NCBI GenBank assembly: GCA_002027195.1
Contig: MWJO01000086.1
Location: 1-37,506, forward strand
Source: Streptomyces sp. GKU 895
Lineage (GTDB): Bacteria > Actinomycetota > Actinomycetes > Streptomycetales > Streptomycetaceae
Length of the DNA: 37,506 bases
Reading direction: 5' to 3'
Shown: in pieces, positions 18,899-26,790 of the stretch
Position numbering within the stretch: position 1 is the stretch's first letter
Layout: the number at the start of each line of letters is the position of its first letter
Notes under the pieces: generated by a model
The model's input: only the letters and a program-made list of their open reading frames with translations
What the model was told of the DNA's origin: nothing
Databases searched by the model: none
Made by a program: the position numbers and the translations under genes

Positions 18899-18956
18899 CC
18901 GTCATCTCCTCCCGGCTAAGGCGTTCGACTCCTCACGGTATGCCCCCGCCCGCCCG

Positions 18957-19619
18957 TCACGCGTACCGGGTCCCCTCGCGCCGAGCGATATGTGCCGGTA
19001 CGGGCGTTTCGGCGGCCAGCGCGGGGTCCGCGACCGGCGCTCCCCACACGGAGGTGAGCGGAAGCACACCGGCCCACAGGCCCAGCTCCGCGTCGGGGCC
19101 GTCACCGTCCTCGGGCGGACCGGTGCGGATCTTGACCGAGGCCTCGTCGAGGGAGAGCACGAGGAGGGTGGTGGCGGCGAGTTCCCTGCGGCTCGGCTGC
19201 CGGGCGTACGACCACTGCCCCGGCGTCGCGTGTTCGGTGAGCCGGCGCAGGCCTTCGCGCTTCTCCTCGGGGTCGGTGACCTTGCGGGCCTCGCCGTGGA
19301 TCATCGCGCTGCGGTAGTTCACGCCGTGCTCGAAGACGGACCGGGCGAGGACGAGGCCGTCCACGTGCGTGACGGTGACGCAGACCGGCGTCCCGCCCGC
19401 GAGACTGCGGCTCGCCACGGAGCCGTGGAGGTAGAGGTGCCGCTCGTCCCGCCCGTAGACGGTCGGCACGACCAAGGGCCGCCCCTCGACGACCACGCCC
19501 AGATGACAGACGAACCCGGCGTCGAGGATCGCGTTCAGGTCGGCCCGGTCGAGGCTGCCCTGTGCGCGGAGACGGCGGTGCCGGGTGAGGTCGGTGTCGG
19601 GGAGCGGATCGAGGGTCAT
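18957..19619 (-). CDS. Pyridoxamine 5'-phosphate oxidase family protein
   Basis: 220 residues, split-barrel flavin-binding fold. Typical stretches are LNAILDAGFVCHLGVVVEGRPLVVPTVYGRDERHLYLHGSVASR (strand and FMN-phosphate side), VCVTVTHVDGLVLARSVFEHGVNYRSAMIHG and the C-terminal WAGVLPLTSVWGAPVADP. This matches the larger PPOX/flavin-nucleotide-binding group found beside MocR or transporter genes in actinobacteria. True pyridoxine oxidase activity should not be assumed. It is a single gene with its own upstream region, 58 nt before the radical SAM start. Confidence 0.85.
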   Translation of the reverse strand: MTLDPLPDTDLTRHRRLRAQGSLDRADLNAILDAGFVCHLGVVVEGRPLVVPTVYGRDERHLYLHGSVASRSLAGGTPVCVTVTHVDGLVLARSVFEHGVNYRSAMIHGEARKVTDPEEKREGLRRLTEHATPGQWSYARQPSRRELAATTLLVLSLDEASVKIRTGPPEDGDGPDAELGLWAGVLPLTSVWGAPVADPALAAETPVPAHIARREGTRYA

Positions 19620-19711
19620 GACAGCGGAATCTACTGATCTCGCCGCACAGAAGCCAGATCTTTACTGATATCGACAGTCACACGGCCACGCTTCAACGAA
19701 AACCGCAACGC

Positions 19712-20719
19712 TCACGCCTCGTGCTCCAGCGCCGCCCACTCCACCGGATACGCCGGCTTCTCCCCCGCCGCCAGCCGCGCCGCCTCCTCCGCGACCGTCG
19801 CGCCCAGTCGGGCCAGCTCGTTGCCCTGGGAGCCCGCGAGGTGCGGGGTGACGAACGCGTTGGGGAGGTCGTACAGCGGGGAGCCGGCCGGGAGGGGCTC
19901 GGGGTCGGTGACGTCGAGGACGGCGTTCAGGCGGCCGGAGCGCAGCTCGGCGACCAGGGCCTCGTGGTCGACGAGGCCGCCGCGCGCGGTGTTGATCAGG
20001 GTCGCCCCGTCGGGCATGAGGGCCAGCTCGCGGCGGCCGATCAGGTGGCGGGTCTCCGGGGTGTCGGGGGCGTGGATCGTGACGATGTCCGAGGTGCGCA
20101 GGAGGTCGTCCAGCTCCAGCAGGGGTACGCCGAGTTCAGCCGCGCGGGCCGTGTCGACGTACGGGTCGGCGAGGGCGGGACGCAGGTCGAAGGGGCGCAG
20201 GAGCTCCAGCAGCCGGCGGCCGATGCGGGAGGCGCCGATGACGCCGACGCGGCGGCCCAGGTTGCCGATGCCGGGGACGACGCCCCAGCCGGGGTGGGCG
20301 CGGGTGCCGCGCAGCCGCTCGCGGGCGGTGAGCGCGTCCTTCCCGGCGAGGAGGATCATGGCGAGGGTGTACTCGGCGACCGGCAGCGCGTTGGCGACGG
20401 CGGCGGAGGAGACGGTGATGCCGCGCCGCCAGACCTCCGGTGCCGTAAAGCCCTTCACCGAGCCGGCCGCGTGCAGGATGGCCCGGAGTTCCGGGGCGGC
20501 GTCGAGGACGGCCGGGTCCAGGCGGGGGCAGCCCCAGCCGGTGACGAGGATCTCGGTGCGGGCGAGCACCTCCCGGACACGCGGGTCGGTGAAGTCCTCG
20601 GCCACGAGGCCGTCGTCGATGTCCACCGACTCCCGCAGCCGCGTCAGCACCTCCGGCGGGAAGACGAGCGGAACGTTGGCGGCGGTCATGGCGAACAGGG
20701 CCTGGAGGCGCTCGGGCAA
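19712..20719 (-). CDS. D-isomer-specific 2-hydroxyacid dehydrogenase
   Basis: About 335 residues. It reduces a 2-keto acid or oxidises a D-2-hydroxy acid with NAD(P). The nucleotide-binding motif is VGVIGASRIGRRLLELL. Catalytic residues are Arg in INTARGGLVDHEAL, Glu in DVTDPEPLP and His in VTPHLAGSQG. The start is uncertain: TTG at 20719 has GGAAGG about 8 nt upstream and the next codons (PERLQALFAM) have typical codon use; ATG at 20689 would drop them. It is transcribed away from the aldO gene. A role in sugar-acid or polyol catabolism fits the neighbour but is inference. Confidence 0.87.
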   Translation of the reverse strand: MPERLQALFAMTAANVPLVFPPEVLTRLRESVDIDDGLVAEDFTDPRVREVLARTEILVTGWGCPRLDPAVLDAAPELRAILHAAGSVKGFTAPEVWRRGITVSSAAVANALPVAEYTLAMILLAGKDALTARERLRGTRAHPGWGVVPGIGNLGRRVGVIGASRIGRRLLELLRPFDLRPALADPYVDTARAAELGVPLLELDDLLRTSDIVTIHAPDTPETRHLIGRRELALMPDGATLINTARGGLVDHEALVAELRSGRLNAVLDVTDPEPLPAGSPLYDLPNAFVTPHLAGSQGNELARLGATVAEEAARLAAGEKPAYPVEWAALEHEA

Positions 20720-20751
20720 CGAAGGGGCCTTCCCGCTGGGCGTCTTGGATG

Positions 20752-20768
20752 GCAAACGGTTTCCAACG
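20752..20768. promoter_or_regulatory. LacI/GalR-type operator candidate
   Basis: The odd palindrome AAACGGTTT sits in GGCAAACGGTTTCC, between the divergent hydroxyacid dehydrogenase and aldO genes, about 35 nt and 60 nt from their starts. LacI-family regulators commonly bind AAAC-centre-GTTT sites. No LacI-family gene is in the window, so the regulator would be encoded elsewhere. Confidence 0.35.
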
Positions 20769-20826
20769 TAGGCGGCGGCCAATGAGAGGGTCAACGCACA
20801 CGCACTCACGTGGAGGGACGACGGGC

Positions 20827-22071
20827 ATGACGGAGACGGTCACCAACTGGGCGGGCAACATCACGTACACGGCGAAGGAGCTGCACCGGCCGTACTCGCT
20901 CGACACGCTCGCGGCGCTGGTGGCCGGGAGCGCGACGGTGCGGGTGCTCGGCAGCGGGCACTCCTTCAACGAGATCGCCGAGCCGGGCGCCGAGGGGACG
21001 CTGCTGTCCGTCGCCGGGTTCCCGCCCGTGATCGACGTGGACTCGGCGGCGCGGACCGTGCGGGTCGGCGGTGGCGTGCGGTACGCGGAACTCGCCCGGA
21101 TGGTCGACGCGCACGGGCTGGCGCTGCCCAACATGGCCTCGCTGCCGCACATCTCGGTCGCCGGGTCGGTCGCGACCGGGACGCACGGCTCGGGCGTGGG
21201 CAACGGCCCGCTGGCGAGCGCGGTGCGCGAGGTGGAGCTGGTCCTCGCCGACGGCTCGACGCTCACGATCGGGCGGGGCGACCCGCGGTTCGGCGGTGCG
21301 GTGACCTCACTGGGCGCGCTGGGGGTCGTCACCGCGCTGACGCTGGACCTGGAGCCGTCGTACGACGTCGAACAGCACCTCTTCACCGAACTCCCCCTGA
21401 CGGGCCTGGACTTCGAGACGGTGATGGCGGCGGCGTACAGCGTCAGCCTGTTCACCGACTGGCGGGCGCCGGGCTTCCGGCAGGTGTGGCTCAAGCGGCG
21501 GACGGACCAGCCGCTCGCCGACTTCCCCTGGGCCGCGCCCGCCACCGAGAAGCTGCACCCGGTGCCGGGGATTCCCGCGGTCAACTGCACCGAGCAGTTC
21601 GGGGTGCCGGGCCCCTGGCACCAGCGGCTGCCGCACTTCCGGGCCGAGTTCACCCCGAGCAGCGGGGCGGAGCTGCAGTCGGAGTACCTGCTGCCGCGCG
21701 AGCACGCCGTCGAGGCGCTGCACGCGGTGGACGGCATCCGGGAGACGGTCGCCGGGGTGCTCCAGACCTGCGAGGTGCGCACGGTCGCCGCGGACGAGCA
21801 GTGGCTGAGTCCGGCGTACGGACGGGACACCGTGGCGCTGCACTTCACCTGGATCGAGGACACCGCGACCGTGCTGCCCGTCGTGCGGCGGCTGGAGGCG
21901 GCGCTCGACGGGTTCGCGGCGCGGCCGCACTGGGGGAAGGTGTTCACCACCCCGGGCGCGGCGCTGCGGGAGCGCTATCCGCGGCTCGACGACTTCCGGA
22001 CCCTGGTGCGCGACCTCGATCCGAGCGGTAAATTCGCCAACGGCTTCGTGCGGGACGTTCTGGGCGACTGA
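20827..22071 (+). CDS. aldO: Alditol oxidase (FAD-dependent, VAO family)
   Basis: 414 residues, closely resembling S. coelicolor AldO, which oxidises xylitol, sorbitol and other polyols at C1 with O2, giving the aldose and H2O2. FAD is attached covalently through a His, here His45 in VLGSGHSFNE. Other active-site positions known from AldO are present: Ser105 (NMASLPHIS), Glu316 and Arg318 (CEVRTV), and Lys371 (HWGKVFT). The ATG at 20827 follows GGAGGG. It is a cytoplasmic soluble enzyme. It lies just before the ROK/ABC/GH2 sugar module on the same strand but has its own promoter region. Confidence 0.95.
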   Translation: MTETVTNWAGNITYTAKELHRPYSLDTLAALVAGSATVRVLGSGHSFNEIAEPGAEGTLLSVAGFPPVIDVDSAARTVRVGGGVRYAELARMVDAHGLALPNMASLPHISVAGSVATGTHGSGVGNGPLASAVREVELVLADGSTLTIGRGDPRFGGAVTSLGALGVVTALTLDLEPSYDVEQHLFTELPLTGLDFETVMAAAYSVSLFTDWRAPGFRQVWLKRRTDQPLADFPWAAPATEKLHPVPGIPAVNCTEQFGVPGPWHQRLPHFRAEFTPSSGAELQSEYLLPREHAVEALHAVDGIRETVAGVLQTCEVRTVAADEQWLSPAYGRDTVALHFTWIEDTATVLPVVRRLEAALDGFAARPHWGKVFTTPGAALRERYPRLDDFRTLVRDLDPSGKFANGFVRDVLGD

Positions 22072-22105
22072 CTCAAATGAACCTGGGTGACTGACTTTAT
22101 AAAGC
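22060..22105 (+). repeat. 23-bp tandem duplication over the aldO stop codon
   Basis: CTGGGCGACTGACTC (from 22060) recurs 23 nt later as CTGGGTGACTGACTT (from 22083). The first copy contains the last codons and TGA of aldO; the second is intergenic and runs into the palindrome CTTTATAAAG (22095-22104), a possible -10 region of the ROK gene. Confidence 0.6.
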
Positions 22106-22106
22106 C

Positions 22107-22131
22107 CCTTTCCTAACCCCTTGTCGAAAGG
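22107..22131. promoter_or_regulatory. Candidate ROK operator, site 1 (before the ROK gene)
   Basis: Arms CCTTTC (22107-22112) and GAAAGG (22126-22131) flank 13 nt. The site contains AACCCCTTGTCGAA (22115-22128), found again with one change before the solute-binding-protein gene. It lies immediately downstream of an AT-rich -10-like box, suited to autorepression. Confidence 0.5.
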
Positions 22132-22207
22132 CTGGGACGGCCATAGCCTTGCCGCGCGCCGGTGCCGACGTCGTCCCGGCACGAGCCGAAGGGACGGGGG
22201 CTACCTG

Positions 22208-23449
22208 GTGAAGCGCACCTCACGTGACATCCGCACCGCGAACCGCTACGAGGTGCTGCGCCAGATCATCGCCAAGTCGCCCACGTCCCGGCAGGAGCTG
22301 GCGGCCGCCACCGGGCTGAGCCTCGCCACCGTCGCCACGCTCGTCGGGGAGCTGCTCGACCTGCGGATGATCACGGAGGTCGGGTTCGAGGACTCGGCGG
22401 GCGGCCGGCCCCGGGGGCTGGTCGCGGTCAACGCGTCGGGCGGCGCGCTGATCGGTGTCGACATCGCGGAGACGTACGTCCATGTCGAGCTGTTCGACCT
22501 CGGGCTGAACGTGCTGGCCCGGGCCGAGGAGGACGTCCGGCCGAGCGAGAGCCGGCCCGAGCAGGTGGTCGGGCATGTGGCCGCGGTCGTCGGCTCGGTG
22601 GTCGCGCAGGCCGGGATCGAGGGGGCGCGGGTCCTCGGCGTCGGGGTGAGCGTGCCGGGCCAGGTCGACCGGGCCACCGGTATCTCGGAGTACGCGCCCA
22701 ACTGGGACTGGCACGACGTGCCGTTGCTCGACCTGCTGACCGAGCACATCGCCTATCCCCTCTATCTGGACAACCCGCTGCGCGCCTCGGCGGTGGCCGA
22801 GCTGTGGTTCGGGGCGGCGCGCGGACGCGGCGACGCCGTGGTGGTCAACCTCGGGACCGGTGTGGGTTCCGGGCTGATCCTCGGCGGCGGGCTGCACCGG
22901 GGCGTCAGCAACAGCGCCGGCGAATGGGGCCACACCACGATCGTGCTGGACGGCCGGCTGTGCCGCTGCGGCAAGAACGGGTGCGTGGAGGCCTACGTCG
23001 GCGCGTCCGGGATCATGCTGACCCTGCGCGAGACGGGCGCCGACAGTCCGCTGCTGCACCCGGAGGACCAGACGGCGACGATCGCCGCGCTGGCGCGGGG
23101 GCTGGCCGAGCGGGACCCGGTGGCGGTCAAGGTGGTCCGCGACACCGTCCGCTATCTCGGCGCCGGCATCGCCGACCTGGTCAACCTGTTCAACCCGGAA
23201 GTGGTCGTGCTCAGCAGCTGGGTCGCGGCCGCCCTCGGCGAGCCGCTGGTCGAGGAGGTGCGCGAGGCCGTCGCCCGGCACGCGCTGCCCCGGCCGAACG
23301 CCGCCACCGAGATCGTCCTCTCCCCGATCCCCACCGACCCGGTGTGCCTGGGCGCGGCCACGTTCGCGCTCGAAGGGGCACTCCAGTCGGTCGGGCAGAG
23401 GCAGCAGAAACGCACCCCGTCGGCGCGGGTCAAGGCGCGCCACCAGTAG
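22208..23449 (+). CDS. ROK family transcriptional regulator
   Basis: 413 residues. Residues about 8-60 form a MarR-like winged helix (TSRQELAAATGLSLATVATLVGELL). A ROK sugar-binding domain follows: GVDIAETYVHVELFDLG, a glycine-rich ATP-type loop (VVNLGTGVGSGLILGGGLHRG) and the zinc motif with His242 and Cys252, Cys254 and Cys259 (LCRCGKNGCVEAY). In ROK kinases the catalytic base is the Asp of an N-D pair; here the aligned stretch reads LDNPLRASAVAE with Pro at that position, so kinase activity is unlikely. The GTG at 22208 follows a GGGGG run. It probably senses a sugar and represses itself and the downstream ABC/galactosidase genes. Confidence 0.9.
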   Translation: MKRTSRDIRTANRYEVLRQIIAKSPTSRQELAAATGLSLATVATLVGELLDLRMITEVGFEDSAGGRPRGLVAVNASGGALIGVDIAETYVHVELFDLGLNVLARAEEDVRPSESRPEQVVGHVAAVVGSVVAQAGIEGARVLGVGVSVPGQVDRATGISEYAPNWDWHDVPLLDLLTEHIAYPLYLDNPLRASAVAELWFGAARGRGDAVVVNLGTGVGSGLILGGGLHRGVSNSAGEWGHTTIVLDGRLCRCGKNGCVEAYVGASGIMLTLRETGADSPLLHPEDQTATIAALARGLAERDPVAVKVVRDTVRYLGAGIADLVNLFNPEVVVLSSWVAAALGEPLVEEVREAVARHALPRPNAATEIVLSPIPTDPVCLGAATFALEGALQSVGQRQQKRTPSARVKARHQ

Positions 23450-23463
23450 CGGCCCAGGGCCGC
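23449..23463 (+). terminator. Short GC hairpin at the ROK stop codon
   Basis: GCGGCCC and GGGCCGC, one base apart, begin at the last base of the TAG stop. This gives a compact GC hairpin without a T run. It may end part of the ROK transcript, leaving the ABC operon to its own promoter. Confidence 0.35.
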
Positions 23464-23491
23464 GGTGCGCCGTGCCGGCGGCCCGCACTCA

Positions 23492-23517
23492 GGGATGTCC
23501 GGTATCCCGAACATCCC
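23492..23517. promoter_or_regulatory. 26-bp inverted repeat before the ABC operon
   Basis: Arms GGGATGTCCGG (23492-23502) and CCGAACATCCC (23507-23517) match at 10 of 11 positions around a 4-nt centre (TATC). It lies 43 nt after the ROK stop and 18 nt before the second candidate ROK operator. It could be a terminator hairpin without a T run or a separate protein-binding site. Confidence 0.5.
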
Positions 23518-23534
23518 GCAACGCTTCGAACAGA

Positions 23535-23557
23535 CTTCGTCCAACCCCTTGCCGAAG
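23535..23557. promoter_or_regulatory. Candidate ROK operator, site 2 (before the ABC operon)
   Basis: Arms CTTCG (23535-23539) and CGAAG (23553-23557) flank 13 nt, the same spacing as site 1. The site contains AACCCCTTGCCGAA (23543-23556), identical to site 1 except for one pyrimidine. A further GCCGAAGG follows at 23563-23570. It lies about 90 nt before the start of the solute-binding-protein gene. Confidence 0.5.
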
Positions 23558-23644
23558 CCTTAGCCGAAGGTTAACGTCCCGCACCGCAACTCCTTTTGAG
23601 CCATGGGCGCAGAGCCGCAGCCGTACTCGAGACAAGGACGTCAC

Positions 23645-24904
23645 ATGTCGGCAATGAGCAACAACACCTGGTCCCGCCGATCCCTCTTCCGGGCCGCAGC
23701 GGGCATGGCGGCCGCCGGGACGCTGGCCGCGTGCGGCAGCAACACCGGTCGTGGCAGCGGCTCCGGGGACACGCTCGTCCAGTACTTCCACGCCTACGGC
23801 GAGGCGGGCACCGAGCAGGCCATCAAGCGCTACGCCAAGGCCTACAAGGACGCCAACGTCACGACCCAGTGGATCACCGGCAGCAACTTCGAGAACAAGC
23901 TGTTCCCGGCCCTGCTCACCAAGAACGCGCCCGACGTCTTCGAGTTCCACCCGCAGCTTCAGCTGGTGACGAGCGGTCAGGTCGCCGACCTGTCCGACAT
24001 CATCAACCCGGTCAAGGACGACTTCAACCCGGCCGACATCGCCTCGCACACGGTCGACGGGAAGATATACGGCGTCCGGATGATCGACGACCCGCAGTTC
24101 TTCTACTACCGGCCCTCGCTGTTCGAGAAGGCCAAGATCGAAGTCCCCCAGACGCTGGAGGAGTTGATCGAAGCCGCCGACAAGCTGACGACGGACAAGG
24201 TCAAGGGCGCCTTCCTCGGCAACGACCTCACCGCCGTGCAGAGCCCGCTGATCTGGTCGGCCGGCGCGGACACCCTCAACGCCCAGAACGAGATCGCGTA
24301 CCACACGGACGCCGTGGCCGACGGTCTCAGCCAGCTCCGCAAGCTGTTCACCAGCGGCAACCTGCTCCTGGACGCCCCCGCCGACTGGTGGGACCCGTCG
24401 GCCTTCACCCAGGGCCTGACCGCGATCCAGTGGTGCGGCATGTGGGCCATGCCGGTCATCCAGAAGGCGCTCGGCGACGATGTCGGCATCTTCCCCTTCC
24501 CGAAGGTCGGCTCCGCCGGCAAGTTCTCGGTCACCAACGGCGGTTGGTCGATGTTCGTCAACGCCAAGGGCGACAACGTCGACGCGGCCAAGGAATACGT
24601 CAAGTGGCTGTGGATCGACCAGAAGAAGTACCAGGAGGACTGGGCGCTCTCCTACGGCTTCCACATCCCGCCGCGCACCTCGATCGCCCAGTCCGCCACC
24701 AAGCTCAAGTCGGGTCTGCCGGCCGAGGGCGTCAAGCTCTTCAGCGAGTACGGCCACTTCGACAACATCGGCTGGACGCAGTCCATGATCACCGCGATCA
24801 ACGACGTGATCGCCAACTCCGTACGCAAGGGCGGCAGCCCGGACGCCGCGCTCAGCGCCGCCGACAAGAAGGTCAACGCCGAGCTCAAGAAGCTCTTCGG
24901 ATAG
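23645..24904 (+). CDS. Sugar ABC transporter solute-binding lipoprotein
   Basis: 419 residues. A Tat-like basic signal (WSRRSLFRAAAG) leads to a lipobox with LAAC and Cys30 as the lipidated residue. The mature protein is a MalE-like (family 1) binding protein: QYFHAYGEAGTEQAIKRYAKAYKDANV, then NAPDVFEFHPQLQ, IWSAGADTLN and WCGMWAMPVIQKALGDDVGIFPFPKVG. The ATG at 23645 has AAGGA in front; a second ATG lies three codons on. It starts a four-gene run with two permeases and a beta-galactosidase, so the cargo is probably a galactoside or a galactose-containing oligosaccharide. That is inferred from context, not from the binding site. Confidence 0.93.
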   Translation: MSAMSNNTWSRRSLFRAAAGMAAAGTLAACGSNTGRGSGSGDTLVQYFHAYGEAGTEQAIKRYAKAYKDANVTTQWITGSNFENKLFPALLTKNAPDVFEFHPQLQLVTSGQVADLSDIINPVKDDFNPADIASHTVDGKIYGVRMIDDPQFFYYRPSLFEKAKIEVPQTLEELIEAADKLTTDKVKGAFLGNDLTAVQSPLIWSAGADTLNAQNEIAYHTDAVADGLSQLRKLFTSGNLLLDAPADWWDPSAFTQGLTAIQWCGMWAMPVIQKALGDDVGIFPFPKVGSAGKFSVTNGGWSMFVNAKGDNVDAAKEYVKWLWIDQKKYQEDWALSYGFHIPPRTSIAQSATKLKSGLPAEGVKLFSEYGHFDNIGWTQSMITAINDVIANSVRKGGSPDAALSAADKKVNAELKKLFG

Positions 24905-24924
24905 ACCGGCGGACGGACCTCGAC

Positions 24925-25890
24925 ATGTCGACCACCACCGAGATCGACCTCGCGAACCCCGCCCCGGCCAAGCCTGAGAAGGTGCGGCCGCGGCGGGGCC
25001 TGCGGGCCAACGCCACGCTCAACTTCTGGCTGTTCACCGGTCCCTTCCTCATCGGCCTGATCGTCTTCGTGTTCGTGCCGATGGGCTGGAGCATCTACCT
25101 CAGCTTCTTCGAGGCCCGCTTCACCGTCTCGCCGAGCAGCTTCATCGGCCTCGACAACTACCGGGCGATCCTCGACAACCCCGACTTCACCCAGTCGCTG
25201 GTCACCTTCACCGTCTTCGCCGTGTTCATCGTGCCCACCACGTGGGCGCTCTCGCTCGGCCTGGCGCTGCTCGTGCACCGCATCCGGTTCATGAAGGCGT
25301 TCTTCCGGTCGGTGTTCTTCCTGCCGACCGCGGTGTCGTACGTGGCCGCCGCACTGGTCTGGAAGATGTCCATGTTCAACGGCGTCCGCTTCGGCCTGGC
25401 GAACACGATCCTGAGCTGGTTCGGCGTCGACAACGTCGCCTGGCTCGCCAACCCCGACCCGCCCTGGTACTGGCTGGTCATCGTGACGCTGCGACTGTGG
25501 CTGCAGGCCGGCTTCTACATGATCCTGTTCCTCGCGGCGCTCCAGAACATCCCGGCCGAGCTGTACGAGGCCGCGTCCATCGACGGCGCCAAGCCTGGCT
25601 GGCAGACCTTCCGCTACATCACGCTCCCCCAGCTGCGCGCCACCTCCACCGCGGTGATCCTGCTCCTGCTGATCGCCGCCTACCAGGCCTTCGACGAGTT
25701 CTGGAACCTGCTGAGCAAGGCCACTTGGGGCCAGCCGCCGCTCGTCGAGCTGTACAAGACGGCGCTGGGCGAGAACCAGGACTACGGCCAGGGCAGCGCG
25801 GGCGCGGTCATCCTGACCCTGCTCATCCTGGTCATCACGCTGTTCCAGGGCAGGATCATGGGCTTCGGAAGGGGTGAGGAGTCCAAGTGA
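24925..25890 (+). CDS. Sugar ABC transporter permease, MalF type
   Basis: 321 residues with six predicted membrane helices after a basic cytoplasmic N-terminus. The first helix is FWLFTGPFLIGLIVFVFVPMGWSIYLSFF. The ATPase-contact EAA loop is ELYEAASIDGAKPGWQTFRYITLPQL. The ATG is 20 nt after the binding-protein stop. The TGA overlaps the GTG of the next permease by 4 nt, a sign of coupled translation. Confidence 0.93.
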   Translation: MSTTTEIDLANPAPAKPEKVRPRRGLRANATLNFWLFTGPFLIGLIVFVFVPMGWSIYLSFFEARFTVSPSSFIGLDNYRAILDNPDFTQSLVTFTVFAVFIVPTTWALSLGLALLVHRIRFMKAFFRSVFFLPTAVSYVAAALVWKMSMFNGVRFGLANTILSWFGVDNVAWLANPDPPWYWLVIVTLRLWLQAGFYMILFLAALQNIPAELYEAASIDGAKPGWQTFRYITLPQLRATSTAVILLLLIAAYQAFDEFWNLLSKATWGQPPLVELYKTALGENQDYGQGSAGAVILTLLILVITLFQGRIMGFGRGEESK

Positions 25891-26762
25891 CCACCACCGC
25901 ACCTGACGTCAGGAAGACTCCCGCGAAGAAGAAGCGCGGCGGGGTCATCGGCAACACCGGCCTCTACCTCGCCACCGGCGTCGCCGCCCTGCTCTTCCTG
26001 ATCCCCTTCTATCTCATCGTCCGCAACGCCCTGATGACGGACCCGGAGATCACGGGCGAGAACTGGAAGTGGTTCCCCACCGACATCCAGTGGGGCAACA
26101 TCACCGAGCCGTTCAAGGACGAGACCGTCGACTTCGGCCGCGCCCTGTGGAACTCGTGGGTCGTCGCCGTCCTGCACACCAGCGGCATCCTGCTGATCTG
26201 CTCGCTCGCCGGTTACGGACTGGCCCGCATCCCGTACAAGCACGCCAACAAGGTCTTCTACGCCGTCCTGGTCACCCTGATGATCCCGACCGCCGTGACC
26301 TTCGTGCCCAGCTTCGTGCTGGTGTCGTCGCTCGGCTGGGTGGACTCCTACCGCGGTCTGATCATCCCGGGACTGTTCAGCGGCTTCACCTGCTTCCTGT
26401 TCCGGCAGTACTTCCTGGGGTTCCCCAAGGAGCTGGAGGAGGCGGCGCGCGTGGACGGGCTCTCGTACTGGGGGGCGTACTGGCGGGTCGTCGTGCCCAA
26501 CTCGCTGAACTTCTTCGCGGCCATGGCCACGATCACGTTCATCAGCGGCTGGAACTCCTTCCTGTGGCCCCTGGTCATCGGCCAGGATCCCAGCGCCTGG
26601 ACCATCCAGGTCGCGCTGTCGGCGTACATGACCAACCAGACGGTGAACTACCACCTGATCTTCATGTCCACGGCCATCTCCATCCTGCCCCTGGTGCTGG
26701 TGTTCCTCTTCCTCCAGCGCTGGCTGGTGCAGGGGATCGCGCAGACCGGCATCAAGGGCTGA
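25887..26762 (+). CDS. Sugar ABC transporter permease, MalG type
   Basis: 291 residues, six membrane helices, with the EAA loop ELEEAARVDGLSYWGAYWRVVVPNS. The GTG start overlaps the end of the first permease gene by 4 nt. The two form the membrane channel. No ATP-binding subunit is encoded nearby; in Streptomyces many such sugar importers share the multipurpose ATPase MsiK, which is the likely partner. Confidence 0.93.
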   Translation: MTTTAPDVRKTPAKKKRGGVIGNTGLYLATGVAALLFLIPFYLIVRNALMTDPEITGENWKWFPTDIQWGNITEPFKDETVDFGRALWNSWVVAVLHTSGILLICSLAGYGLARIPYKHANKVFYAVLVTLMIPTAVTFVPSFVLVSSLGWVDSYRGLIIPGLFSGFTCFLFRQYFLGFPKELEEAARVDGLSYWGAYWRVVVPNSLNFFAAMATITFISGWNSFLWPLVIGQDPSAWTIQVALSAYMTNQTVNYHLIFMSTAISILPLVLVFLFLQRWLVQGIAQTGIKG

Positions 26763-26790
26763 GCCCGCTTTCCGAACGACCTGGAGACCG

